A stretch of 64,000 nucleotides of DNA from Stenotrophomonas nitritireducens (GCF_001700965.1 NZ_CP016756.1:2470501-2534500); one strand, 5' to 3'. Shown: positions 26,870 through 39,823, numbered from the stretch's first letter. Notes: a model not told the origin generated them from the sequence alone. Numbers and translations are program-made.

Positions 26870-27105
26870 GTGCTGTGCCCCCTCCGTAAGTGCTGTGCCC
26901 CCTCCCTTTGGCGCAGCCAAGGGGAGGGCTGGGGAGGGGTGCTGTTCGCAGAAATCTGAAGCGACAAGCCAAAGCCACCCCTCTCCCCAACCCCTCTCCC
27001 GCAAGGGGAGAGGGGCTTTGATCCAGCAGTTTGAAGCACCGCTCGGAACTGCAGCTTTGCTTCAAGCCCCTCTCCCCTTGCGGGAGAGGGGTTGGGGAGA
27101 GGGGT
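26867..27105. repeat. Direct repeat, stem-loop and perfect 42-bp inverted repeat
   Basis: Three nested structures fill this 328-bp gap. A 19-bp direct repeat (26867-26885 and 26887-26905) includes the stop codon of the DUF885 gene. A CCCTCCCTTTGGC/GCCAAGGGGAGGG stem-loop follows. Then comes a perfect 42-bp inverted repeat with arms 26977-27018 and 27064-27105 and a 45-base loop; each arm is itself a CCCTCTCC-type stem-loop. No coding sequence is seen. Confidence 0.9.
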
Positions 27106-27197
27106 AGCGCCGAAGACGCAATTACCCGCACCCCACCTGAACCACCGCCCCCGCTCTGCGATTGTGTAACCCAAGCAGCACCGGCTAACCTGCGCCG

Positions 27198-27581
27198 ATG
27201 CTGCAATCCCTGCGCCACCGCCGCCTTTACCTGTTGCGCCTGCTGATGCTCGCGCTGGTTGGCCTTGGCGTGTTCTGTACCTCGATGGCCGCCGCACTGA
27301 CCGACATCCACATGCTGGCGCATACCGACATCGGCGCCGATGTGCACGAACACGATGACGCCAAGCTGGCGATGGCCCCGGATGCCGAGGACAGCGCCAA
27401 CGCGCTGCTGCACGCCCTGGTGCATTGCGTGGACTGCCATGGCCACGGCGGCGTGCTGCCGACCGTGACGCCCGCCTGGATCCTGTCCTCGCCGCCGGGT
27501 CAGCAGGCTGTGGTGGCCTTGGGAACGCAAGCGGTCTCGCACCCGACCGAAAGTCTGTTCCGCCCCCCGATAGCCGTTTGA
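27198..27581 (+). CDS. Small His/Cys-rich membrane-anchored protein upstream of czcCBA
   Basis: A 127-residue protein. An N-terminal hydrophobic span (LLRLLMLALVGLGVFCTSMA, about 13-32) is followed by a histidine-rich stretch (HMLAHTDIGADVHEHDD) and a HALVHCVDCHGHGG cluster (about 74-87). This resembles DUF2946-type or CopL-like proteins that precede metal-resistance genes in xanthomonads. It probably binds metal in the periplasm and could sense or buffer it. It lies 52 bp before czcC, likely in the same transcript. The family assignment is tentative. Confidence 0.75.
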   Translation: MLQSLRHRRLYLLRLLMLALVGLGVFCTSMAAALTDIHMLAHTDIGADVHEHDDAKLAMAPDAEDSANALLHALVHCVDCHGHGGVLPTVTPAWILSSPPGQQAVVALGTQAVSHPTESLFRPPIAV

Positions 27582-27633
27582 CGTCCCGGCCGCTGGCCGA
27601 GCCTCACGTCCTACCTGCTATCTGGAGAAACCC

Positions 27634-28910
27634 ATGTGGATGCGCCTGGCGGCTGTTGTCGCCTTTGCGCTGGTGCCGCGCGCGTATGCGCAGGTGCCGG
27701 CGTCTGCTGTGCCGCTGACGCTGGACGACGCCATCGTCCGCGTTGCACTTGATCACCCCGACCTGCGCCTGATCGATGCGCAGCGCCCCGTACTTGAAGC
27801 CCGCCGCGATGCCGCGCTGCTGCGTCCGCCCATGCAATTGGGTGTCGAACTCGAGAACCTGCTCGGCAGCGGTGATACCCGCGGCGTGCAGGGCGCCGAA
27901 GCTACGGTCAGCCTGTCCGGCGTACTGGAACGCGGCGACAAGCTCGACGCCCGCCGCATGCTGGCGCAGGCCAATATCGATGCGCTGGCGCCACAACGTG
28001 CCACCGCCAGGCTCGATCTGCTGGCCGAAACCGCACGCCGTTACCTTGCGGTAGCACAGGCGCAATCGGCGCTGCAGATCGCCAATACCGATATCGAACA
28101 GCGCCGCCGCGCGGTCGATGCCGCGCGCCTGCGCCTGCAGGCCGGCGCCTCGCCGGAGTCGGTGCTGTTCACTGCGCAGGCGATGCTGGCGCAGGCCGAG
28201 CTGGACCGTGACCGCGCTATCGAACAAGCCCGCACTGCGCGGCTGTCGCTGGCCGCGCTATGGGGTGCACGCTCAGCCGATTTCACGGTGGTGAGTGGCG
28301 ATGCCCTGCAATTGCCGGCGCTGCGGGAGTTCGCGCAGCTCGATGATGAGCTGAAACGCGCACCCGAACTGGCCGAACTGCTCGGCGAGCAGCGCATCCG
28401 CGAAGCCCAGCTGCAATTGGTGCGCACGCGCAGCCGCCCGGATTGGAGCTGGCAGGCCGGGGTGCGCAACAGCCGCGCTGACAACGCCACCTCGCTGGTT
28501 GGCGGCTTCAGCATTCCGCTCGGCAGCGCCCGCCGTGCCGCACCGGAAATCCGCGAGGCCGAGGCTGACCTCGCGCTGTTGCCTTACCAGCGCCAGGCGC
28601 GCCAGCAGCAGCTCTACGCCACCTTGGCCGAGGCCCACGGCCGCTACGTCACCGCACGCCTGGAAGTGCAGCGCATGCAGGCCGATGTATTGCCGCAGCT
28701 GCAGAAGGCCGAACGCGCCGCAGAACGTGCATGGCGCGCCGGTGCCGCCAGTTACATGGAGTGGGCACAGCTGCAGGCCATGCGTATCGAGGCGCGCCAG
28801 CGCCAGTTGGATGCGGCCATCACCGCACACACCGCGCTGATCGAAATCCAGCGTCTTACCGGCCAGGGCATGTTGGCCACCGATGTAACCGTTGCCGTGG
28901 AGAACGCACG

Positions 28911-28914
<4 letters not shown>
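27634..28914 (+). CDS. czcC: Outer-membrane factor of metal efflux pump (CzcC-like)
   Basis: A 426-residue TolC-fold protein. The signal peptide is LAAVVAFALVPRAYA (to about residue 19), followed by PLTLDDAIVRVALDHPDLR, which opens the first TolC repeat, and the second repeat is around 230-420. The long helical stretches are Ala/Glu/Gln-rich. It forms the outer-membrane channel for the CzcA/CzcB pump. A TCTGGAGAAACCC ribosome-binding site precedes the ATG. It ends with a four-base overlap into czcB. Length matches the CzcC subgroup. Confidence 0.9.
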
Positions 28915-33112
<4,198 letters not shown>

Positions 33113-33138
33113 CGCGATGGGTTTGTAAGGTTCTCCCT

Positions 33139-33159
33139 GACATGTGCGTACCGCATGTC
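33139..33159. promoter_or_regulatory. Inverted repeat before the unknown AAA operon
   Basis: GACATG (33139-33144) and CATGTC (33154-33159) form a 6-bp inverted repeat with a 9-base spacer, 27 bp after czcA and 65 bp before the next start codon. A -10-like GATAAC lies at 33181-33186. It could be an operator or a weak terminator; the sequence alone does not decide. Confidence 0.35.
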
Positions 33160-33224
33160 TTGGAGGACCGTGCCCAAACTGATAACGTCGCCCTGGCAAT
33201 GAATGCGAAGGTAGGAACAGGGGA

Positions 33225-33710
33225 ATGGTTCGACGATTTTTGACCGGCACGGAGGCTGTTGTTTCCGCAGCTCCATTGCTGGATCGCAGCCGCGCTTCGG
33301 TCGGCACAATGCAGTCGCCGCAGGTGCGGCTGCATTCATTGCGGCAGCCGCGCTCCGCTGAGTACGTAAAGGCTGTGGCCGGATTGGACACAGGCGGACA
33401 CGTACATGATCGCCAGGCGCTGGATGCCTTGAAGGCGATCATCGACAAGGAGCTTGGGGCACTGGTTGCCGACGAGCAGCTGCTTGGCATCGTGTCGCGT
33501 TGCTATCTGGGCTATCCCTACGAGGTGCATACCCTGGCGCTGGGCGGCTTCATCATCGATCACTTCAAGATTGGTCAAGCGCTGCCGCTATCTCTTGAAA
33601 GAGCACGGACGCTGGCCTTGCACCGTTCCTATGCGTTCATCGAGGTATACGCAGCACGCATGGTGGCGGTCAGTGAATCCGGAACAACGGCAATCATCGA
33701 AGGAACGTAA
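33225..33710 (+). CDS. Unknown 161-aa protein, first gene of AAA operon
   Basis: Not recognised. The N-terminal 45 residues look disordered and basic. Residues about 50-161 are predicted mostly helical, with LDALKAIIDKELGALVADEQ, LLGIVSRCYLGYPYEVHTLA and IIDHFKIGQALPLSLERART. The last segment, ALHRSYAFIEVYAARMVAV, resembles a small regulatory or adaptor domain. There is no signal peptide or membrane segment. The ATG has an AGGGGA ribosome-binding site. Its TAA stop overlaps the next gene's ATG by one base, so the two are coupled. Presence in the operon suggests it is a soluble partner of the ATPase or membrane protein (inference). Confidence 0.8.
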   Translation: MVRRFLTGTEAVVSAAPLLDRSRASVGTMQSPQVRLHSLRQPRSAEYVKAVAGLDTGGHVHDRQALDALKAIIDKELGALVADEQLLGIVSRCYLGYPYEVHTLALGGFIIDHFKIGQALPLSLERARTLALHRSYAFIEVYAARMVAVSESGTTAIIEGT

Positions 33711-35422
33711 TGAGCGGGCAGAGGATCATTCAGATGGCGGACCTTTCCGCCATCAGCAGCAACCTGCGGGCAATCAATGGCGACATCCAGTCGTTGAGCA
33801 ACCAGGTGGGCTATGTCCAGTCGAATGTCGAAGACACGCGCGACAGACTGGAGCAGTTGCAGCGGGCATTTGATGCCTTCGTGGCTGCCGATGCCAAGGC
33901 CAAGGAACTGGGGCTGGCGGAGACACGCCATGTCAAGATCCGCCAGGAACTGGAGGCGCGGTTTGGCCATCATGGTGAGGTGAGGCGGCAAACGACCGGC
34001 ATTCTGCAGGCCGCGGACATCAGGCTGGTCCGGCAGGACACGATCCGCGCGGCAACCGAGCAGCTGATGCTGGCAGCACCGGGGTATTGGCTGGCGCCGG
34101 CGCTGGTGGCCCTGGCTGCGTGGCTCAACGACAATCGTGATTTGGCCGAGCGTGGTTTGGCCGAGGCGGTACGCCGTGACGATGAAAAGACCAGTCTCCT
34201 GTTTGCACTGGTCTGCCGCCGTGCCGGACGTCTCGGTGCGGCCCAGCAATGGATGGAGCGCTATCTGGCGCAGCAGAATCCGGTGCTTCTGGATCGTCAG
34301 ACGGTGATCTTGATCGACGCCATTGCCGGTGGTGTCTTCGGGTTGGAGACGGCACAGGCTTGCATCAAACGCACTGCGGAGTGGGTGGATGAGCTTTCCC
34401 AACGGGCGGGCTTTGTCGAGGAACAACGTACCCAATGGATAGATGCGCTGCGCTTCAAGACGCCCAATGCAGATGATGGCGAACGCTTTGCAGCGCTGAA
34501 GGAACACAGTGTGACCTGGCCTGCGCTGCAGGCGTCGCTCAATGGCTGCGCCACCCATGCAGTGGTCACCGAGCATTTTGATGCGGTGTTCTCGGGGCCT
34601 GCAAAGGCCACCAACAGTCTTGTCGCCGACGTGGACAGGCTGTTGGAAAAGCTGGTTTCGCATTTTGACGATGATGAACTTCCGCTTCGCCGGGAAGAGG
34701 AGATGTGTCGGCTCATCATTTCCGAAAGTGGTGACCGGGCCATTGCGCAGAAGCGCTTTGATCTTCAGGAAAAGACGTTGGAGGAGCAGGTCAGCTTCAC
34801 CCAGCTCCTGACCAATGCAGCGATGCATCCGGAGACCAGCCATGCATCGCGCGCGACGCAGCGCTTTGCCACGGCACAATCGCGCGACTGGATTCTGGAT
34901 GCTCATCAGGACTTGACCGCACAGATTCGCGCGCAGGTGCCGGTGGATATCACCCTCAAGGTGTTGGACTGGACGGGAGTGACACGCGACGGCGGCAACC
35001 AGCAGGAGTTGGAGGCTGCACTCGGTGCGCATATCGACCAGCAGCTGCAGGCTGCATTGGCCAAGGTGAAACTGGGCGTGTTGCATTGGTTGGGTGTCGG
35101 CTTGGCGGCCCTGTTGTTGCTTGCCGGTTTTGGTGCACTGGTACCAATGGCCATGGGTGCTGGCTTGTTGTTGTGGGTGGGCTTTGCCTATAAGAACCTG
35201 GATAACGTGCGCGCACGGGTCAAGGCGCAGTTCCAGCAGACACGCGAACACGCGCTGCAGGTATTGAAAGCCTGCATGGCCGAAGTGGTTGAGGTTCGGC
35301 GTGAACTCGCCAAGCGCGATGCCCAGGCCGAGTCCTTGCCTGCCCTGCTTGAATCCATCAGTCCGGAGCAGTTCGCCCTGAGCGGACACGACAACACCCG
35401 CCGCGTACTGGCGACTGCCTGA
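33710..35422 (+). CDS. Unknown 570-aa protein with coiled coil and membrane hairpin
   Basis: Not recognised. Residues about 8-60 form a heptad-rich coiled coil (ISSNLRAINGDIQSLSNQVG, VEDTRDRLEQLQRAFDAF). Residues about 115-230 are Ala/Leu-rich helical pairs reminiscent of TPR or HEAT-like repeats (LAPALVALAAWLNDNRDLAE). Residues about 450-500 hold two close hydrophobic spans (LHWLGVGLAALLLLAGFGAL and GAGLLLWVGFAY), forming a hairpin. The remaining C-terminus is helical. No enzymatic motif is visible. The topology (coiled coil, soluble helical domain, hairpin) suggests an inner-membrane scaffold or receptor. The gene is the largest in the operon besides the ATPase and is coupled to the preceding gene. 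Confidence 0.82.
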   Translation: MSGQRIIQMADLSAISSNLRAINGDIQSLSNQVGYVQSNVEDTRDRLEQLQRAFDAFVAADAKAKELGLAETRHVKIRQELEARFGHHGEVRRQTTGILQAADIRLVRQDTIRAATEQLMLAAPGYWLAPALVALAAWLNDNRDLAERGLAEAVRRDDEKTSLLFALVCRRAGRLGAAQQWMERYLAQQNPVLLDRQTVILIDAIAGGVFGLETAQACIKRTAEWVDELSQRAGFVEEQRTQWIDALRFKTPNADDGERFAALKEHSVTWPALQASLNGCATHAVVTEHFDAVFSGPAKATNSLVADVDRLLEKLVSHFDDDELPLRREEEMCRLIISESGDRAIAQKRFDLQEKTLEEQVSFTQLLTNAAMHPETSHASRATQRFATAQSRDWILDAHQDLTAQIRAQVPVDITLKVLDWTGVTRDGGNQQELEAALGAHIDQQLQAALAKVKLGVLHWLGVGLAALLLLAGFGALVPMAMGAGLLLWVGFAYKNLDNVRARVKAQFQQTREHALQVLKACMAEVVEVRRELAKRDAQAESLPALLESISPEQFALSGHDNTRRVLATA

Positions 35423-35432
35423 GGAATACCGA

Positions 35433-35627
35433 ATGACACGTCAATTGCTTGATGGCACCTTGCCACCGCCGCTGCCACTGGAAGGGGCGGCCCCGCCCCT
35501 GCCGAAGTCAGAGTCCGCGCCTGTCACAGCAGTGCAACCGGCCGCACCGGTAATGGACGCACTCGCGGGTGCATTGCCTGGGTGGGACCTGCTGCCTGCC
35601 AACGGCTTTGTCCGTCGCCGGCGCTGA
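35433..35627 (+). CDS. Small Pro-rich protein in AAA operon
   Basis: A 64-residue product, PLPLEGAAPPLPKSESAPV in the middle and a basic GFVRRRR end; no fold is expected. It is supported by a GAGGAA ribosome-binding site, only 10 bp after the previous stop and 8 bp before the next start, and codon usage like its neighbours. It may be an unstructured linker or tether for its partners (inference). It could be missed by automatic annotation. Confidence 0.65.
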   Translation: MTRQLLDGTLPPPLPLEGAAPPLPKSESAPVTAVQPAAPVMDALAGALPGWDLLPANGFVRRRR

Positions 35628-35635
35628 GTGGTGTG

Positions 35636-36181
35636 ATGCCGGTTTTGGCTCCCCATACTTATGCCGACTGGAGCATCGCCCTGGAACGGTTCGCGCAAGG
35701 TGATGACGATGACGCCGTGTTGCTGTCGATGGCGCAGGGTCGGCTTGACTGGACGCCAGGCGTCGCCACGTTGTTCAGTGAGCGCATTCATGCCGTGCTC
35801 GACCTGAGGGTGCAGGCGTTGTCGACGCGACTGGATCGCAGCTTCAGCTACAGCCGGGATGAGGTCGAGGTGGTGCGTGCGCTTCTGGATGCGCGTCGTC
35901 ACCTTGGGCTGCTTCATAGGTTGGCAAGCGTGCCTGCTTTGCCGGATGTGCTGCGCAAGCACCTGTTGGAGCTGCTCGAAAAGGTCGCCCAGCGGATGCA
36001 GCAGTCGCTGGAGGACAGTGCCCGCAGGCAGAATGCCGAGGCATTGCTCAGAACGCTGCGCCACCACGACCTGCGGCATTTCCATTCGAGCACCGTAGCT
36101 GCACCGGCCGCCGCCGGCGCATCTGCGAGTGATGCGGCACCCTTGCCAGCGCCGTCGCGACGGCGCTCTTTCCTGGTTTGA
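35636..36181 (+). CDS. Unknown 181-aa helical protein in AAA operon
   Basis: Not recognised. An almost entirely helical, soluble protein. It begins APHTYADWSIALERFAQGDD, continues with RLDWTPGVATLFSERIHAVL, and has a helical core LLDARRHLGLLHRLASVPAL and LLELLEKVAQRMQQSLEDSA. The last 35 residues are Ala/Pro/Ser-rich and basic. The start at 35636 was chosen over an upstream in-frame codon that lies inside the small Pro-rich gene. It ends two bases before the ATPase ATG. A substrate or adaptor for the ATPase is plausible (inference). Confidence 0.8.
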   Translation: MPVLAPHTYADWSIALERFAQGDDDDAVLLSMAQGRLDWTPGVATLFSERIHAVLDLRVQALSTRLDRSFSYSRDEVEVVRALLDARRHLGLLHRLASVPALPDVLRKHLLELLEKVAQRMQQSLEDSARRQNAEALLRTLRHHDLRHFHSSTVAAPAAAGASASDAAPLPAPSRRRSFLV

Positions 36182-36183
36182 AA

Positions 36184-37740
36184 ATGACAGACGCAGTTGA
36201 GTTCAAAGCAACATTGACCCGCTACCTGAAGGCGCGGGTGCCGTTCATCTCGATCCGCAGCACCGAGCGGGCACGTGTGTTGGATATCCTGCGCGAAGTG
36301 GCGGGGAGCCTGAGTGCTCCCTTCTACGTGCATACGCTTTCGCAGGGCACCCGCGAGCTGGCGACCGGGCGGGTGGTCAACGAGGACCGTTCGGTCATTG
36401 GCGCGGTGGATTTCGCAAGCCAGCAGATGGCTCAGCGGCAGAACCTGAGCTTCGTTTTGACCGAGGTATCGGATATGGAGGATGACACCGCGTCCTCAAG
36501 GCAGTTGATCGATGTGGTGATGCTGGCTGCCGACCACGGTGGGTCCTTGGTGGTTGTGACCAGCAAGCCGATCTTCGGGCAGTTGCAGCGGCTGGGCATG
36601 TCCGCACAGTTGTCGGCACCGAATGAAGACGAAATGGCGGCGATCATCCGCGAGCAGCTCGACCCCTATCGGGGGCAGTTCGTCATTGAGTGGGATGATC
36701 AGGACGTTGCCCGCGCAGCGGCGATACTTGCCGGTGTATCGCGGCTGGAGGCGGAGAACATCATTGCCACGCTGCTGGTGAATGGTCGTATCAGCAAAGC
36801 CGACATGGTCGAACTGATGTCAGCCAAGGATCGGATTTTCGCCGATATCAGCGGCATTGAGCGGGTCTCGGTGCGTAGTGCGGAGATGACCGTTGGTGGT
36901 CTGGGCGGGCTCAAGGCCTGGTTGCAGCGCGAGCGGCCGTTGCTTACGGCGGATCTGCGTGAGCGCGGTATTCGGCCACCACGCGGCGTGCTGTTGGTGG
37001 GGGTGCCGGGCTGCGGCAAATCCTTGTCGGCCAAGGCCATTGCGCATGATTGGCAGCTGCCCTTGTACCGCCTGGATCTGTCCACCATCCATGGGCAGTA
37101 CCTGGGGCAGAGCGAAGGCCGCCTGAAGGAAGCCCTCGCCACTGCCGATCACGTAGCGCCTTGCGTGCTGTGGATCGATGAGATTGAAAAGGGTTTGGCG
37201 GGCGCGGGTGGCAATGGCGATGGCGGCACGTCTACCCGCTTGGTAGGTCAGTTTCTGTACTGGTTGCAGGAAGCGCGTACCCGTGTGTTCGTGGTCGCCA
37301 CGGCCAACGACGTGTCGCGGTTGCCACCGGAGTTGTTGCGCCGCGGACGCTTCGACGAGTTGTTCTTCGTGGACCTGCCTACTGCCGAGGAGCGCCGCGA
37401 CATCATTGGCATCTATGCACGCAGGGGGTTGCAGGAAGGAGTCCTGGAGGAAGCGTTGCTGGACGAGCTGGTGGAGATGTCCGATGGATTTGCAGGCTCT
37501 GATCTGGAGTCAGCGGTACGCGAAGTGGTCAAGGAAGCCTACCTGCGCGGCGACGGCGTGGTTAACGACGAGTTGTTCCGCCGCAGCTTCCAGAACGTGG
37601 TGCCACTTTCGCGGACTGCACCGGAGCAGATCGAAGGTATTCGCGCATGGGGCAGGGAGCGTGCGGTGCCGGCATCGGGTGAGCCGATTGGCTCGGGTAT
37701 CGCCCCCGCGACCCGTCCGCGCCGCGCAGTACTGGCTTAA
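36184..37740 (+). CDS. Ycf46-like AAA+ ATPase
   Basis: A 518-residue protein. Residues 1-240 look like a degenerate AAA domain lacking Walker motifs ([32 protein letters not shown] in the Walker B place), as in cyanobacterial/chloroplast Ycf46 proteins. The active AAA domain has Walker A GVPGCGKS (273-280), Walker [10 protein letters not shown] (Asp332/Glu333), sensor [12 protein letters not shown] (about 372-383) and arginine finger RRGRFDE. The lid is [20 protein letters not shown]. It should hydrolyse ATP and remodel a partner protein. It is the last gene of the five-gene operon, starting two bases after its neighbour's stop. A TTG start two codons earlier is possible. Confidence 0.9.
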   Translation: MTDAVEFKATLTRYLKARVPFISIRSTERARVLDILREVAGSLSAPFYVHTLSQGTRELATGRVVNEDRSVIGAVDFASQQMAQRQNLSFVLTEVSDMEDDTASSRQLIDVVMLAADHGGSLVVVTSKPIFGQLQRLGMSAQLSAPNEDEMAAIIREQLDPYRGQFVIEWDDQDVARAAAILAGVSRLEAENIIATLLVNGRISKADMVELMSAKDRIFADISGIERVSVRSAEMTVGGLGGLKAWLQRERPLLTADLRERGIRPPRGVLLVGVPGCGKSLSAKAIAHDWQLPLYRLDLSTIHGQYLGQSEGRLKEALATADHVAPCVLWIDEIEKGLAGAGGNGDGGTSTRLVGQFLYWLQEARTRVFVVATANDVSRLPPELLRRGRFDELFFVDLPTAEERRDIIGIYARRGLQEGVLEEALLDELVEMSDGFAGSDLESAVREVVKEAYLRGDGVVNDELFRRSFQNVVPLSRTAPEQIEGIRAWGRERAVPASGEPIGSGIAPATRPRRAVLA

Positions 37741-38040
37741 CCACAGCAGGCGTTCGCCCTGGCCTGGCATGTCGGCGACTGGTTCGAAAGCGTAGCGTGC
37801 CGTTCTGGTGCCGAGGGCAGCAGAGCGGCATCAGCCTCTCCACCGGAAAATGAATGCGCCGGCATGGATGACTGCCGTGGTAGCACTATGGGCATCGAGC
37901 GCACCATTCTTCAGTGATGCCAGCTCCACCCATTGCGGGCAATCAATTTGGTCGCGCTGGTGACGTTTGCCGCTTGCCACTGCTCGGCATCATCGCAGCG
38001 CGGCGGCCTGGGAAATTATGGTGCCGCACTCTTTGCGCAC
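37741..38040. other. 300-bp gap between AAA operon and glycosyltransferase
   Basis: No supported gene. A short plus-strand frame from about 37850 (MNAPAWMTAVVALWASSAPF) and another with a lipobox-like LVALVTFAAC near 37950 both run out quickly or into the antisense of the glycosyltransferase gene. They may be remnants. No clear terminator stem-loop for the ATPase operon was seen. Confidence 0.4.
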
Positions 38041-39258
38041 TCACCGCCGCAGCAGTACTTCGATCTTCCGCACCGCGTTCGCCACCCCGTTCTCGCTCAT
38101 CATCTGCCTGCCCAGTGCGGCCGCACGTGCGCGGGTCTCTGCCTGCTCGGCAAACGCCACGGCGGCAACGAGTTCGTCGTGCCGCAGCCGCTTTGCAGAC
38201 AATGGGGCCGGTGCCACCCCCAATTTCTGCAGCCGGTCGGCCCAGAAGAATTGATCGGCAGCGAAGGGCATCACCAATGATGGAACACCGGCGCGGCAGG
38301 CCGAATGGGTGGTGCCGCTGCCGCCGTGGTGGATGACCAGCGCGGCAAGTGGGAACAAAGCTTCATGCGGCACGTGGCCGATGACGTGCACGTTGGCAGG
38401 CAATGACTGGGTGGGCTGTCCAGCCCAGCCAGGAGACAGCAGCACGCGGCGCCCATCCAATGCCCTCATCAACGCAGCCAATACCGCTTCGCGGTCGAAG
38501 CCCATCATGCTGCCGAAGCCGAGGTATACCGGGGGCTCACCGGCCTCCAGAAATGCCTGCAAGGCCGGTGCCGGTGACCATGCCTGCGCTTCGTCGAGGC
38601 GCCATTGGCCGCAGACATGATGGTCGCCGGGCCAGTCGTTGATGGCCGGCAGCAGGCTGGGCGAGATGCCATACAGCATCGGCACATCACGCCACAGCGA
38701 ACGTCGTGGCGGCATGCCCAGCACCTGCGTGCGTGCCTGGTTGATCGGGCGCCGGAACTGGCGCCAGATCAATTGATTCACCAGTTGGTAGCTCAGCCGG
38801 TTGAACGCGCGCGGCACGCGGTTTGGTGGCAGGAACGGCGAGGCGAAGGCCTGGGTGGGGGTGATGGGAATCATGCCGGTGCCGATCAACGGCAGCTGCC
38901 GGTGTTCGGCCACGCTCATGCCGATGAAGGCCGCCAGCCCGCCAGTGAGGACGGCATCGCACCCTTCGGCGGCGGCATTGGCCTGGCGCATCCAGCTGGC
39001 GGTATGGCGCATGGCGATGCCGGCCAGGCCGCTGCTGGCCGCGCGCATGCCGTTGCCACTGGCTACCAGCGCGGTCACTTCCGATTGAATGTCGCCTTCC
39101 AGTCCCTGATGGGGTACGCCCAGGGCTTGTGCACTGCCCAGCGTGCCGGCGTCGGCCAGCAGGATGACCTCGTGGCCGGCATCGATCAGGCCGCGGCACA
39201 ACATGGCCAGCGGTCGGGTATCGCCTTCGGTGCCATAGGTCAGGGCCAGCAGTTTCAT
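38041..39258 (-). CDS. GT1-type glycosyltransferase (sterol/macrolide glucosyltransferase-like)
   Basis: A 405-residue GT-B enzyme. The N-domain opens MKLLALTYGTEGDTRPLAML, with GHEVILLADAG. The C-domain has the donor-binding PPVYLGFGSMMGFD (about 243-256) and VIHHGGSGTTHSACRAGVPS (about 309-328), then MPFAADQFFWADRL. These are hallmarks of UDP-sugar-dependent transfer to lipids or small molecules. The acceptor is unknown. It has a GGAGGG ribosome-binding site and is monocistronic. A short palindrome lies just upstream. Confidence 0.9.
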   Translation of the reverse strand: MKLLALTYGTEGDTRPLAMLCRGLIDAGHEVILLADAGTLGSAQALGVPHQGLEGDIQSEVTALVASGNGMRAASSGLAGIAMRHTASWMRQANAAAEGCDAVLTGGLAAFIGMSVAEHRQLPLIGTGMIPITPTQAFASPFLPPNRVPRAFNRLSYQLVNQLIWRQFRRPINQARTQVLGMPPRRSLWRDVPMLYGISPSLLPAINDWPGDHHVCGQWRLDEAQAWSPAPALQAFLEAGEPPVYLGFGSMMGFDREAVLAALMRALDGRRVLLSPGWAGQPTQSLPANVHVIGHVPHEALFPLAALVIHHGGSGTTHSACRAGVPSLVMPFAADQFFWADRLQKLGVAPAPLSAKRLRHDELVAAVAFAEQAETRARAAALGRQMMSENGVANAVRKIEVLLRR

Positions 39259-39289
39259 GGTTGCCCTCCATGGGCGCGGTGCCTTGGTC

Positions 39290-39305
39290 CGGATAAGCGT
39301 ATCCG
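39290..39305. promoter_or_regulatory. Palindrome upstream of the glycosyltransferase gene
   Basis: CGGATA and TATCCG flank AGCG (39290-39305), 32 bp before the glycosyltransferase start on the minus strand. It is placed where an operator or a -10-overlapping site would lie. No regulator is known. Confidence 0.35.
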
Positions 39306-39324
39306 CAAGGCAGGCAGCCGGGGG

Positions 39325-39611
39325 GTGTTGGTGGTTTGCGCGAAATGCGCCGGGGCGCTGCGCTTGGCTGGGCTACAGCAGTTTTCGGCCATTCTGGAAC
39401 CAAGCCGTGTTACCCGGCTGGTCTGGGCCATGGACGTGGACCCGCTGGGTAGGGTTACCCAGGTCGAGGTGGAAGTGGCCGAAGGGGTGGGTGAGCGCCT
39501 GCGTGAACGGGCCATCGCCGCAGGCTACCTGACCCTGTTCCCGCCCGACCCGGGCAGGGCGCTGCCAGGCCGCTGCGCTGGCGCCGCGAGCTGTCTTTTG
39601 CCCCCGATTGA
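39325..39611 (+). pseudogene. Possible broken TonB-C-like small secreted protein gene
   Basis: From a GTG near 39325 a frame with gene-like third-position GC reads AMDVDPLGRVTQVEVEVAEG and RERAIAAGYLTLFPPDPG. After about 39557 the coding look continues only in another frame (RPLRWRRELSFAPD, then TGA at 39609-39611), so a frameshift is likely. The first part resembles the VKLNTQGRVTDVNP region of the secreted protein at 41.8-42.4 kb. It may be a decayed paralogue; it could also be chance. Confidence 0.35.
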
Positions 39612-39631
39612 GCCATTACTGGGGGCTTGGC

Positions 39632-39660
39632 TTGCGCTGATGGGGGCTGGCGGGCATAAT
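39632..39660 (+). promoter_or_regulatory. Predicted rpmB promoter
   Basis: TTGCGC (39632-39637), a 17-bp spacer, and CATAAT (39655-39660), close to the sigma-70 consensus. It predicts a transcript start near 39667 and an unusually long 5' leader of about 157 bases, containing small stems (TCCGGA/TCCGGA and GGCGGGTAACCGCC). Confidence 0.65.
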
Positions 39661-39823
39661 ACGCGGCTCGCTGTGTCCGGAATTCTCCGGATCGGTGGCC
39701 GGGAACACGTCATCTGGCCATCCTCGTCGGCGTAACCTTTTGCATCCCATGACGCGTGGCGGGTAACCGCCGGGGCCGCCGTCTTCCTGGCTAAGGAAGT
39801 CATCAACATTACCGAGGTGCGCA

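Noticed and set aside
24935..27004. 689-residue open frame antisense to the DUF885 gene
   Set aside because: Fully overlaps a gene with clear signal peptide and zinc motif; the frame shows only mirror-codon composition.
37850..38040. Two short signal-peptide-like frames after the AAA operon
   Set aside because: Both are short and lack ribosome-binding sites; described only as a gap.
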